Assembly (NCBI GenBank): GCA_024291935.2
Contig: CM044306.1
Coordinates: 24,077,501 to 24,141,500 of the forward strand
DNA: 64,000 nucleotides
Source of the DNA: Okapia johnstoni
Taxonomy: Eukaryota > Chordata > Mammalia > Artiodactyla > Giraffidae
Reading direction: 5' to 3'
Positions 30,494 through 41,691 of the stretch are shown here, piece after piece; the first letter of the stretch is position 1, and each line of letters begins with the position of its first letter. The translations under genes and the position numbers were made by a program. The notes under the pieces were generated by a model. It was given only the letters and a program-made list of their open reading frames with translations, was not told the origin of the DNA and did no database searches.

Positions 30494-30635
30494 AGCTGCA
30501 GGTTATTTACTTATTTCCTTCTTCTCATGTCCAGTAATTTTTTATTATGTAGAGATTCTGGATTATTTTATCTTTCTATAAAGAGTATTACATATGGTTT
30601 TGGAAAGTTAAGTTACCAATTGATAAACTTAATAA

Positions 30636-30855
30636 GGCTTCTCTGGCAGCTCAACTGGTAAAGAATCTGCCTGCAATGCAGGAGACCCGGTTTGATTCCT
30701 GGGTTGGGAAGATCCCCTGGAGAAGAGAACAGCTACCCACTCCAGTATTCTGGCCTGGAGAATTCCATGGACAAGAATAGGACAGAGGGGCATGGTGGTC
30801 TACAATCTGTAATGTCTCAAAGAGTCAGACACAGCTGAAGCAACTTAGCATGCAC
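30636..30855 (+). repeat. Bov-tA SINE
   Basis: Sense copy with tRNA-like head 'ggcttctctggcagctcaac' and Bov-A body ending 'agagtcagacacagctgaag'. Confidence 0.92.
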
Positions 30856-30859
30856 TCAG

Positions 30860-32419
30860 AGTGAGCTTATTAATTTTTTTACTTTATCCCTAGAATGTGT
30901 GTAGGTTTACTTCTAGGACATGGTCTGTCTGGGATCTCAAATTGTTCTCAGAACAGCTAAGATTGTTTGGCAAGCTTTTTTCATTCTGGATGGGGAAATT
31001 TCAGCTGACCACAAGAAATCATATCTAAGAAGCATGAGGATAAAATTAGATTTTATGGGAAATTTTGCTGCCTTCAACTGGCCCTTCTAGAGGGAAATTT
31101 TATTTTCCAATTATATATTTCACTTTTCATTTCTCAGGATTGGGTTTTCTTCCTCAAACTTTGAGCAAGAATAAAAACAGTAGGCAGAGTTTGGGAGTTG
31201 AGTGTGTTAAAATTTCTGGAAGAAAGTGGGCCAGGATGTAGTCTTCAGAAGTTTTGAACCATTTATATTTGAGAAAGCAGATGTTAGGAGAGTGGAGGAA
31301 GAAATGAAACAAGTAGAATTTGATAGGACAACAAAAGCTGTTTTCCCCTTTACTTCCTTTTTAATAAAAAAATTGGATTAGCTGGTAAATTGTTCTAGGT
31401 ACAAAGCATGTGCATCAGGAGTCCTGAGATCTATTCTCACGGCTTGTGCTCTCATTAGGGACATTTATTTCAGCCAAGTCTCTGAATTATTTATGTTATT
31501 AGGGAAGGCCTATGCATAATAAGAATTTTAAACCTTTACCCTAAGCAATATCTTTACCTGCTTCCTCTTTCTTTTAAATTCTTTACCAGAAGCACTCGCA
31601 TGTAAGGAACACCGTATTTGCAAAATCATGGTTTGGAAGTCTCACTCGTCTGCTTCCTGTTTTGTGGTGGAGATACTGTGAGAAAGCAGTGGACTGGTTA
31701 ATCTATAAGCAGAGAGCCTCACACTCTTGAATCCCTGAGAACCAGCTACATTCCTCACTCTCAGGGGCTCAGTTTTCCATCTGGTCTCTCTGGGGGCTTT
31801 GAACAGGCCATCAAAGACCTTGGCAGAGCGCTAGTCAGTGGTGGAGGTCCTGGAGCCCACAGGTCTCCTCCCCTAGGGAGGTGGTCAGTTGAGTAGATAT
31901 CTTCTGGTGCCCATGGGCTGTTTCCTACCTGAGGATGACAGTGATGAACAGGAGCACTTTGGGCAGCTGAGGATTCTGGGCTGTGAACTCAGTTTGGACA
32001 CGGATGTGGAGGTGGAAGGGTGTTCTGGCCTCACCTTGTCTCTAGCTGCTAGAGCCATTCCTGGCCTCTTCCTCCAGCCGCCATGGGGGCTCTGCAGCAG
32101 CGCTGTCGAAGCAATTACAGTGCCTCATCTCGCTCTCACTCTCTCCATTTAGATGCATCTGACCTTCGGGAAGTTCACAGAAGCGGTGGAAGCCAAATAA
32201 GTGGCTCAGCAGGAAGAGGATGCAGCAATTACACACAATCAGATGATTAAAAGGCTCATGAGACTTAGCAAAATATACTTGAAACAACAAAGGGTACGAT
32301 ACAGTAGGAGAAAGAGAACCCAAGCAAACATCAAAGAGGTCCAAGACACAGCTCTTTTTGCAGTCACCTAGGACAGGCTTTAGGGGGGATTCACAAACAG
32401 AAAAATAAGATAACAAAAA
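30860..32419. other. Unassigned sequence, 1.6 kb
   Basis: I see no gene, RNA or repeat that I can name. A 225-codon antisense open frame (32,042-32,719) runs through the right end, but it is mostly the complement of BovB sequence and adjacent repeat-like DNA, has no domain I recognise, and is not credible as a gene. Confidence 0.45.
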
Positions 32420-32896
32420 CTGCAGTGCTATGAACTGCTTCAATATCCTTGCCTCGAGAACCCAATGAACAGTATGAAAAGGCAAAATGGCATGACACAG
32501 GAAGATGAGCCCCCCAGGTTGGCAGGTATCCAATATGCTACTGGGGAAGAGCAGAGAAATAGCTCCAGAGAGAATGAAGTGGCTGGGCCAAAGAAGAAAC
32601 AACACTCCATTGTAGATGTGGCTGGTGGTGAAAGTAAAGTCCTGAATATTCATTGGAAGGACTGCTGCTGTAGATGAAGCTTCAGTGTTTTCGCCACCTG
32701 ATGTGAAGAGCTGACTCACTGGAAAAGACTCTGATGCTGGGAAAGATTGAAGGCAGGATGAGAAGCGAGCAACACAGGATGAGATGATTAGATGGCATCG
32801 CTGACTCAGTGGACATGAGTTAGAGCAAACTCTGGGAGATAGTGAATGACGGGGAAGCCTGAGTCAGACAAACTTAGTGACTGAAAAACAAGAACA
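32420..32896 (+). mobile_element. BovB LINE with internal deletion (5' part joined to 3' end)
   Basis: The first about 220 nt match the BovB 5' region as I know it: 'cttgcctcgagaacccaatg', 'tatccaatatgctactgggg' and 'gagagaatgaagtggctggg'. At about 32,640 this jumps straight to the 3' terminus ('gaatattcattggaaggact' to 'cttagtgactgaaaaac'). Endonuclease and reverse transcriptase coding sequence, normally about 2.5 kb, is absent between the two parts. Confidence 0.72.
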
Positions 32897-32904
32897 ATGG
32901 AAGA

Positions 32905-33395
32905 ATTGTGTCCTCTCAAAATTCATGCACTGAACCCGTAGTGTAATGGTATTGGAGATGAGTCCTTGGGAGGTAATTAGCTTTAGATGAGTTCATGAGG
33001 ATGAGGACCCTAAAGAATGAATTAGTGCTCTTACAAGAAGATACACAAGACTCCCCTGGCAGTCCAGGGAAGTGGTTAAGAATCGGAGCTTCCACTGCAG
33101 GAGGGATGGGTTTGATCCCTGGTTGGGAAACTAAGATCTCACATCACATGCCATGGGATGAGTCAAAAAAAAAAAGATACATTAGAGAACTTCTAGTCTC
33201 TCTCTCCTCCGTATGAGCACATAGCAAGACATGGCAGTCTGCAGGCCATGCAGAGAGCTCTCACCAGAGCCTGCCCATGCTGGTACCCTGATCCCAGATT
33301 TCCAGCCTCCGGAACTACGAGAAAAAAACTTCCTTTTGGTTAAGCCACCCATTTTATGGTATTTTGTCACAGTGGCCCCAGCTGACTAATGTATA
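32905..33395 (+). repeat. MaLR-like LTR with nested SINE
   Basis: Starts near 'attgtgtcctctcaaaattc' and ends 'ttggttaagccacccatttt' then 'ctgactaatgtata'. This is the same LTR type as at 21,937, with the same order of motifs. A SINE interrupts it at 33,052. Confidence 0.62.
33052..33172 (+). repeat. CHR-like SINE nested in LTR
   Basis: Sense SINE, 'actcccctggcagtccaggg' to a poly-A end. The bases aagatac occur on both sides (about 33,038 and 33,173), consistent with a short target-site duplication. Confidence 0.8.
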
Positions 33396-33399
33396 CAAT

Positions 33400-34399
33400 C
33401 AAGTTGTTCCAGAACCAGGAAATGCAGGGCAAACTAGCTCAGCCTTCAGCTGAGTGAGAATAGCTCATCTAATTTCATTCCAAAACCTTCCACTATGTAT
33501 CTCTTCATATGGCTGGTCCTGATTTATATCTTTTATAATAAAACTGTATAGTAAGTATAGAGTTTCCTGAATTCTATGAGTCATTCCAGCAAATTATTGA
33601 ATGTAAGGGGGTATGACATCTCCTGAATTTGTAGCCAGTTGGTCAGAAGTTTGGGTGGTCTGGACACCCCTAAACTTGGCTTGTGAAGTAAGGGCAGTTG
33701 GGGGAGATTGTGCCCTTAAAGCTGTAATGTCTGTGCTAACTCTGAGTAGTTAGTGTCAGAACTGGATTGCAGTATTGCAGCGAGTCTGGATTTAAGAAAA
33801 TGATAGATATACAGATTGAATAGTCACTGGCATGGGGTTGGTATCTAATCTCATGGTCTGAGTGAAATTTCCTAGGGATATTGTATAGTTGGAGAAAGGA
33901 CTCTCAGAAATGACCTTGGATTACTCCAACATTTTGAGTTTGAGCAGAGAGAGAGCCAGTAAAAGAGACTGGAAAGCAGCTGTCAGGATGTAGGAGGGAA
34001 ACCTGAAAGATGTAGGAGGGTGGGAACCAAACGAAGAATGGGTACCTAGAAAGAGAGAGCGGCCAACTGTGCTCACGGTTCCCAAGAAGACAGATAGTAG
34101 GTGTAGAGATGGGAGCATCACAGCACCATGACATTCTCAGTGGAGTGTTTACCACCTTAGCAACCTTCCTGTTAAGATCTACCTCCGTATTCACAAGATC
34201 CGTCCTTTCTTATTCTCCTCCTTGGTCACTTTGGAAGCAGGCATTAAAAACATGCCCTCTGTGTTGGTGGAGAAGATTCGTTAGCCTTCTTCTTGTCTTC
34301 AGTGTCAACTAAAATAATAATAATAATGCAGGAGCTGCAAATAAGCAAAGAATTTATTTATTTATTTGGGATCTTAAGAATTACAACTGGAGAGGCACA
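33400..34399. other. Unassigned sequence, 1 kb
   Basis: No recognisable gene or repeat family. Confidence 0.45.
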
Positions 34400-36318
34400 G
34401 ATAAAGAAATGCAAAAAAGCGAAATGGCTGCCTGAGGGGGCCTTACAGACAGCTGGGAAGAGAAGAGAAGCGAAAAGCAAAGGAGAAAAGGGAAGATATT
34501 CCCATCTGAATGCAGAGTTCCAAAGAATAGCAAGGAGAGATAAGAAAGCCTTCCTCAGCAATCAGTGCAAAGAAATAGAGGAAAACAACAGATTGGGAAA
34601 GACTAGAGATCTCTTCAAGAAAATTAGAGATACCAAAGGAACATTTCATGCAAAGATGGGCTCGATAAAGGACAGAAATGGTATGGACCTAACAGAAGCA
34701 GAAGATATTAAGAAGAGGTGGCAAGAATACACAGAAGAACTGTACAAAAAAGATCTTCACGACCCAGATAATCACGATGGTGTGATCACTCACCTAGAGC
34801 CAGATATCCTGGAATGTGAAGTCAAGTGGGCCTTAGAAAGCATCACTACGAACAAAGCTAGTGGAGGTGATGGAATTCCAGTTGAGCTATTTCAAATCCT
34901 GAAAGATGATGCTGTGAAAGTGCTGCACTCGATATGCCAGCAAATCTGGAAAACTCAGCAGTGGCCACATGACTGGAAAAGGTCAGTTTTCGTTCCAATC
35001 CCAAAGAAAGGTAATGCCAAATAATGCTCAAACTACCGCACAATTGCACTCATCTCACATGCTAATAAAGCAATGCTCAAAATTCTCCAAGCCAGGCTTC
35101 AGCAATACGTGAACCGTGAATTTCCAGATGTTCAAGCTGGTTTTAGAAAAGGCAGAGGAACCAGAGATCAAATTGCCAATATCCGCTGGATCATCGAAAA
35201 AGCAAGAGAGTTCCAGAAAAACATCTATTTCTGCTTTATTGACTATGCCAAAGGCTTTGACTGTGTGGAACACAATAAACTGTGGAAAATTCTGAAAGAG
35301 ATGGGAATACCAGACCACCTGACCTGCCTCTTGAGAAACCTGTATGCAGGTCAGGAAGCAACAATTAGAACTGGACATGGAACAACAGACTGGTTCCAAA
35401 TAGGGAAAATGAGTATGTCAAGGCTGTATATTGTCACCCTGCTTATTTAACTTATATGCAGAGTACATCATGAGAAACACTGGGCTGGAAGAAACACAAG
35501 CTGGAATCAAGATTGCCGGGAGAAATATCAATAACCTCAGATATGCAGATGACACCACCCTTATGGCAAAGTGAAGAAGAACTAAAGAGCCTCTTGATGA
35601 AGGTGAAAGAGTAGAGTGAAAAAGTTGGCTTAAAGCTCAACGTTCGGAAAGCTAAGATCATGGCATCTGGTCCCTTCACTTCATGGGAAATAGATGGGGA
35701 AACAGTGGAAACAGTGTCAGACTTTATGTTTTTGGGCTCCAGAATCACTGCTGATGGTGACTTCAGCCATGAAATTAAAAGACGCTTACTCCTTGGAAGG
35801 AAGGTTATGGCCAACCTAGATAGCATATTTAAAAGCAGAGACATTACTTTGCCAACAAAAGTCCATCTAGTCAAGGCTATGGTTTTTCCAGTGGTCATGT
35901 ATGGATGTGAGAGTTGGACAGTGAAGAAAGCTGAGCGCTGAAGAATTGATGCTTTTGAACTGTGGTGTTGGAGAAGACTCTTGAGAGTCCCTTGGACTGC
36001 GAGGAGATCCAATCAATCCATCCTAAAAGAGAACAATCCTGGGTGTTCATTGGAAGGACTGATGTTGAAGCTGAAACTCCAATATTTTGGCCACCTCATG
36101 CGAAGGGTTGACTCATTGGAAAAGACCCTAATGCTGGGTAGGATTGGGGGCGGGAGGAGAAGGGGACGACAGAGGATGAGATGGTTGGATGGCATCACCA
36201 ACTCGATGGACATGGGTTTGGGTGGACTCCGGGAGTTGGTGATTGATAGAGAGGCCTGGCGTGCTGCAGTTCATGGGGTCACAAGGAGTCGGACACGACT
36301 GAGCGACTGAACTGAACT
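34400..36318 (+). mobile_element. BovB LINE, 1.9 kb, reverse transcriptase to 3' end
   Basis: Sense BovB lacking the endonuclease. The first frame (to 35,024) encodes the region before and into the reverse transcriptase: 'EDIKKRWQEYTEELYKKDLH', 'NKASGGDGIPVELFQILKDD', 'WKRSVFVPIPKKGNAK'. A TAA follows where the element normally continues. A second frame (35,073-35,450) holds 'AGFRKGRGTRDQIANIRWI' and 'FIDYAKGFDCVEHNKLW', in which the catalytic Asp of the first motif is present. The YADD box follows near 35,540 in another frame. The third frame (35,660-35,941) holds the C-terminal tail. The 3' end is intact, closing 'cgactgagcgactgaactga'. At least three stops or frameshifts make it inactive. 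Confidence 0.94.
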
Positions 36319-36939
36319 GAAAAGAAAGTTCCAAGCCACTGGGTTGTTAAAAGTAAGAATTGTGATGGACTCTGATGCAAATTGGAAAATATTTGTCCTC
36401 AAGGAATCACAAGTTATTTTAGGGTAAGGGCCTGATAATTGTCTTGAGCTTCTGGCAGATGTTCAGCATGACTTCATCAGGTCGAAAGGTTAGATTCCAT
36501 CCAGGCTGAGATGTGCATATGTCACACTTCCCTAGTGGCTTCCTGGCTCCATTGTGAAGAGTGCTCTTAGCAGTACAGAGTCCATTTTGATTTTCCTTTC
36601 ACAGGAGAAACTTGGGGGCATCAGAATCATTTTACATCTCCTGTCTCTTTCAGTCCAAGTTGGGGGCACCTTGCCAACAATTCTACTACAAATGAATGTT
36701 TCCTTTGTATTTTATTTCAGACAACTTCATGGGCTAAAAGCCATACAAACATTTTTTTATGCTCTCTCTTAATATCAAATATTTAAGAACAAACATATCA
36801 GGCTTCTGTTGGTTTATAGTTAATCATTCCAGGAACACTTTTGTCTAGCTGAGTGAATTTATAGGCACTGCCTTAATCTTCTCAAAGGTCTTTTAAAAAG
36901 GGTGTGATACCCACTCCCTTGATTTTTCTTTGTCCTAAA
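36319..36939. other. Unassigned sequence
   Basis: No gene or nameable repeat. Confidence 0.4.
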
Positions 36940-37290
36940 GCCCTGTGGTAGATTGCAATAATGGCCACAAATTGCTATATTCACACCCCTTTCATTGTGA
37001 CTGCCAGTCCTTCCATCAAAAAATAGATCCTATTTTTCACCCTTTTAATCTAGATTGGGCCAGGTGGTTTGCTTTGTGGAATGGCACATTAGTAAAAGTG
37101 ATGAAAGCAGAGGCTTGGGAAGGGTCTGCCCTCTCACTGAACTTCTGGATGATAAAGAATAGCTTGGGTGGATAATCTGGAAGAAGAAAAATGGAAAGAC
37201 TAGAGAGAGGAGGTCTAGAGATACGTGTGAATGGACATGGGAGTAGGCATCAATGTGCATATATTTATGTTTTCCTTCAGTAACCCTAAA
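36940..37290 (+). repeat. Possible ancient LTR-like repeat
   Basis: Phrases such as 'tggtagattgcaataatggc' and 'tgggccaggtggtttgcttt' resemble old mammalian LTR repeats, but I cannot assign the family. Confidence 0.35.
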
Positions 37291-37699
37291 AGGGCATGAT
37301 CTCAGAGGTGCTCAACAACCAGGTGGATATGCTAACTCATTCAATGGAGGTCAGCCAGCCTCTCGTTCCCCACCCTCCAGCTCCACCCAGTGCGTGCCAA
37401 TGTGCCCATGAGCAGTGTAGCTATAATGGCAGGGGTGCAGCTAAGCATGGCCCTGTGAATGGGCTCCTAACTTCAAGGCTGGTCTACCTTCTGCTGCTGT
37501 CTTTGAGTGTCTGACTGGTCAGCAGCAAAAACAATGGCTAAGCTGTCTCCCATTTCTAGGAGACCAACTTGCCACTCAGAGGCAGGTTGATTACAGCAGA
37601 CCCTTTCTGCTCTGGAAGGTCCTAACTAGGATCAATGTAAATAGCCAGCATGAGGTGGTTTTCCCTGCCTAGCCACCTTAGTGCTTGCTCAGTGGGCCC

Positions 37700-38055
37700 A
37701 AGTACAAAGCAGCCATAGTGGAGACATATTTTTCCCTTCCCAAGGGTGAATTGGCTCCTGCCACTGCTGAGTGCCCAACCTGCCAAAGCAGACTATACTA
37801 ACCTTCCCAAATTCCCTGGGAATCAGCTGGCTACCTAGAGGCAAGATGGACAGACTACACTCAACCCTTCCCCATAATGGAGGGCAGTGCTTTGTCCACA
37901 TGGGGGTAAGATACATTTGGGTACAAATTTGCCTGCCTGCCCTCAGCGCTCCTGCCAGCACCCCCTGCATAGAATGCATCATCCATTACCATGATGCCTC
38001 TCATAAAATGTGGAATGGCAATCAGGGGACACTTTTTGTGGTGAAGCAAGTATGA
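37700..38055 (+). pseudogene. Second ERV-L-like integrase remnant
   Basis: Translated with frame changes, 'AECPTC' (about 37,770) fits the Cys pair of the zinc region. 'FPGNQLAT' is in the place of the linker, and 'NQGTLFVVK' (about 38,020) fits the family motif around the second catalytic acidic residue, here Asn. The HHCC-to-core order is right, but stops interrupt it. It covers the same part of pol as 23,090-24,100 yet differs clearly, so it is an independent old insertion. Confidence 0.55.
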
Positions 38056-38089
38056 CAATCTTTTCTTTTTTTTGGTGGGATCCAACATT

Positions 38090-38183
38090 CTCCAGTTGAT
38101 GGTTGTTCAGCAGTGAGTTGTAATTTTGGAGTTCTTGCAGGAGAAGATGAGCACATGTCCTTCTACTCTGTCATCTTGTATGT
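38090..38183 (-). repeat. L1 5' UTR start, antisense
   Basis: The reverse complement starts near 'acaagatgacagagtagaag' and goes on 'acatgtgctcatcttctcct', the same L1 5' end seen in sense at 59,042. It ends where BovB begins at 38,184. Confidence 0.75.
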
Positions 38184-39118
38184 CGGGAAATTGGGAAAGG
38201 AGCACGTCAAGGCTGTATATTGTCACCCTGCTTATTTAACTTATATGCAGAGTACATCATGAGAGATGATAAACTGGATGAATCAGAAGCTGGAATCAAG
38301 ATTGCCAGGAGAAATATCAACAACCTCAGATATGCAGATAACACCACCCTTATGGCAGAAAGTGAAGAAGAACTAAAGAGCCCCTTTATGAAAGTGAAAG
38401 AGGAGAGTGAAAAAATTGGCTTAAAACTCAACATTCAGAAAACTAAGATCATGGCATCTGGTCCCATCACTTCATGGCAGATAGATGGGGAAACAATGGA
38501 AACAGTGAGAGACTTTATTTTTTGGGGCTCCAAAATCACTGCAGATGGTGACTGCAGCCATGAAATTAAAAGATGCTTGCTCCTTGGAAGAGAAGCTATG
38601 ACAAACCTAGACAGCATATTAAAAAGCAAAGATGTTATTTTGCCAACAAATGTCCATCTAGTCAAAGCTATGGTTTTTCTAGTAGTCATGTATGGATGTG
38701 AGAGTTGGACTATAAAGAAAGCTGAGCACTGAAGAAATGATGCTTTTGAACTGTGGTGTTGGAGAAGACTCTTGAGAGTCCCTTGGACTGCAAGGAGATG
38801 CAACTAGTCCATCCTAAAGGGAATCAGTTCTGAATATTCATTGGGAGGACTGATGCTAAAGCTGAAACTCCAATACTTTGACTACCTGATGTGAAGAACT
38901 GACTCATTGGAAAAGACTCTGATGCTGGGAAAGATTGAAGGCAAGAGGAGAAGGCGACGACAGAGGATGAGATGGTTGAGTGGCATCACCAACTCAATGG
39001 ACATGAATTTGAGTAAACTCCAGGAGTTGGTGATGGACAGGGAGGCCTGTTGTGCTGCAGTTCATGGGGTCTCAAAGAGCCAGACACGACTGAGCAACTG
39101 AACTGAACTGAACTGAAC
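38184..39118 (+). mobile_element. BovB LINE, right-pointing arm of inverted pair
   Basis: Sense BovB from just upstream of the YADD region ('LRYADNTTLMAE': the second Asp of the box is Asn) through the C-terminal tail ('MASGPITSWQIDGET', 'VHLVKAMVFLVVMYGCESW') to an intact 3' end made of ctgaa repeats. One open frame covers 38,220-38,732. Truncated at the 5' side. Confidence 0.93.
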
Positions 39119-39190
39119 TATGAAAGCAACCAAAGTACCTGTCAACAGATGAATGGATAAAGAAGATGTGGTATATACATACAATGGAAT
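39119..39190 (+). repeat. L1 fragment between two BovB copies
   Basis: 'aaagcaaccaaagtacctgt' and 'aatggataaagaagatgtgg' are L1 3' region sequence. This 72-nt piece is the spacer of the inverted BovB pair. Confidence 0.7.
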
Positions 39191-40135
39191 TTTTCAGTCA
39201 CTAAGTTGTGTCTGACTCTTTGGGTCCCCATGGACTGTAGCACACCAGGCTCCTCTGTCCTCCACTGTCTCATGGAGTTTGCTCAGATTCATGTCCATTG
39301 AGTCCATGATGCTATCCAACTATCTCATCCTCTGCCACTCCCTTCTCCTTCTTTTGCCTTATTCTTTTCCAGCATCAGAGTGTTTTCCAGTGAGTCAGTC
39401 CTTCACATCAGGTGGCCAAAGTATTGGAGCTTCAGCTTCAGCAACAGTCCTTCCAATGAATATTCAGAACTGATTCCTTTTAGGATTGATTGGTTTGGTC
39501 TCCTTGCAGTCCAAGGGACTCTCAAGAGTCTTCTCCAGCACCACAATTCAAAAGCATCAATTCTTCAGCACTCAGCCTTCTTTATGGTCCAACTCTCACA
39601 TCCATACATGACTACTGGAAAAACCATAGCTCTGACTATACAGTCCTTTGCCAACAAAGTGATGTCTCTGCTTTTAAATACGCTGTCTACGTTTGTCATA
39701 GCTTTCCTTCCAAGGAACAAGCATCTTTTAATTTCATGGCTGCAGTCTCCATCTGCAGTGATTTTGGAGCCCCGAAAAATAAAGTCTCTCACTGTTTCTG
39801 TTGTTTCACCATCTATTTGCCATGAAGTGATGGGACCAGATGCCATGATCTTAGTTTTTTGAATTGTTGAGTTTTAAGCCAGCTTTTCACCCTCCTCTTT
39901 CACCCTCATCATCAAGAGGCTCTTTAGGTCCTCTTCACTTTCTGCCATTAGGGTGGTATCATCTGCATATCTGAGGTTGTTGATATTTCTCCTGGCAATC
40001 TTGATTCCAGCTTCTGATTCATCCAGTTTATCATCTCTCATGATGTACTCTGCCTATAAGTTAAATAAGCAGGGTGACAATATACAGACTTGTTGTACTC
40101 TTTCCCCAATTTTGAACCAGTCAGTTGTTCCATGT
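39191..40135 (-). mobile_element. BovB LINE, left-pointing arm of inverted pair
   Basis: Antisense BovB, from the 3' end near 39,191 up to about 40,135. The minus-strand frame 39,565-39,846 reads 'MASGPITSWQIDGETTETVR', then 'DITLLAKDCIVRAMVFPVVM'. The LLxKDxIVRAMVF variant is shared with the copy at 41,692 and differs from the other copies. Truncated at the 5' side. Confidence 0.93.
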
Positions 40136-41454
40136 ATGCTTATGTACATGGACATATATGCACATACACATATACTTATAACCAAAAGGTAGAGAATACA
40201 TGTTCTTTTTTTTCAATGTCACACACACTTACAAAATGGATGCCTTACTGTGCAGTCAAAAATCTCCAAAAAGTCAGTATCTTATAGACCACATTCTCTA
40301 ACCACAGTGCAATGCAGTTAGAATTATACACACACATACACAGGCCAGGAAACCTTATTAATTTTGAAACTGACACATACTTCTAAATAGTGTGTGCCTT
40401 AAAGAAGAAATCTCAATGGAAATCTCTAAATATTTAGAAATGAACTATGGTGAGGTTCTGGTTTTTACCAATAAGCTGAACTAACTGTGGTGGGAAAATA
40501 CCATGAAATGGAAAGATTGTGAAAGAATCTAGGGGTTGGGGAGTGGGTGGAAGGTATAGGATAGTAGTTTTAGCTCAAGGCTCGCTGCTATGGGTATATA
40601 AACACACCTGTTGTGACTCAGAGCTTGTTCAGATGTCCTCAGAATAAAATCAGGGCAGCACAGGCAAGTGAAGGGCTAAGGAAAACAGGTCAACCAACCC
40701 AGATAGTCGCTTCTCTCCCCAAGCCTGCAGGAGACTGGTTCAGCTTGTAATTCAGTGAAGTCATGACTGTGCATTTCAGTGACAGCATTCCTCCTTGTTC
40801 ACTAGGACCTTCACATACCCAAACCCAAGGTCATAGGGGATGGGAAAAAGATTATTCAAGCAAGTTATTATGTGTAATAATAAGAGGGCTGCTTCATCCG
40901 TGAAGCATGCTTCCCCAATCCATGTTTCCAGGCTAAGGGGTAGAAAATAGCATATACTGGCCACAGGTTTAAAGCATATGCTCATTAGACAGAGGCAAAA
41001 AGGGGCCCTGACTTGGGCCAAGCACTGCAGAGGCCCTGCTCTGTTTCTCTGTGAGGAGTGTGCAGTCCTCAAGAGAGGAGGAGTCTGGGCCAAGGGGATG
41101 TACCAACCCAGAGCCCACACATACTCAAGCCACTCTCTAGGTGCCCAGGTCCCTGGAATTCCATGCCCACTTCCAGAATCTGCACAGGCCTCTCCCCCAG
41201 GCCTGTGTCACCACTGTCAGCATATACATCCCTAGGCTTATGGAGGGGCCAAGGGTTAGCTCTTTGCAGAGTGAGAGGATAGCGCATGAGATGTGAAGGC
41301 TTGGTTCATGCAAATTTATGGAAATCTATGGAAAGATGAAGGAAGTGGTTCGAAGGGGAAGGGGCTAGACCATGGGATGCAACTGGGAGTTGGCTTGCCT
41401 TGCAATACAGAGATCTCAAAACTCTAAGTTCAAAGTTGAGTTTCCTCTGCTAGT
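40136..41454. other. Unassigned sequence, 1.3 kb
   Basis: The beginning (to about 40,450) has L1-like AT-rich phrases ('ctctaaatatttagaaatga'), but I cannot set boundaries. The remainder holds no recognisable gene or repeat. Confidence 0.4.
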
Positions 41455-41691
41455 TTGTGCCTCTTAATCCTCTTTACCTATTTCCCCTCCCCCACCCCTC
41501 CTCCTGCAGTAACCACTACTTTGTCTCAGTATCTGTGTCTGTTTTTGTTGTATTTGTTTGTTTCGCTTTTTATGTGAAAACATATAGTATTTCTTTTGCT
41601 CTGTCTGACTTAGTTCATAATACCCACCAGGTCCACCCATGTTGTTGCAAATGGCAAGATTTTGTTCATTTTTATCATTAGTATTTCAACG
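41455..41691 (-). repeat. L1 3' UTR fragment, antisense
   Basis: Same type as at 96-400: 'ctgcagtaaccactactttg' and 'gttgttgcaaatggcaagat'. It ends at the BovB that begins about 41,692. Confidence 0.7.

Noticed and set aside
32042..32719. 225-codon antisense open frame, one of the longest in the window
   Set aside because: It runs through the complement of BovB and repeat-like sequence, has no recognisable domain and no supporting context.
34293..35024. 243-codon frame as a host gene
   Set aside because: Its content is BovB reverse transcriptase; it is truncated and stops early.
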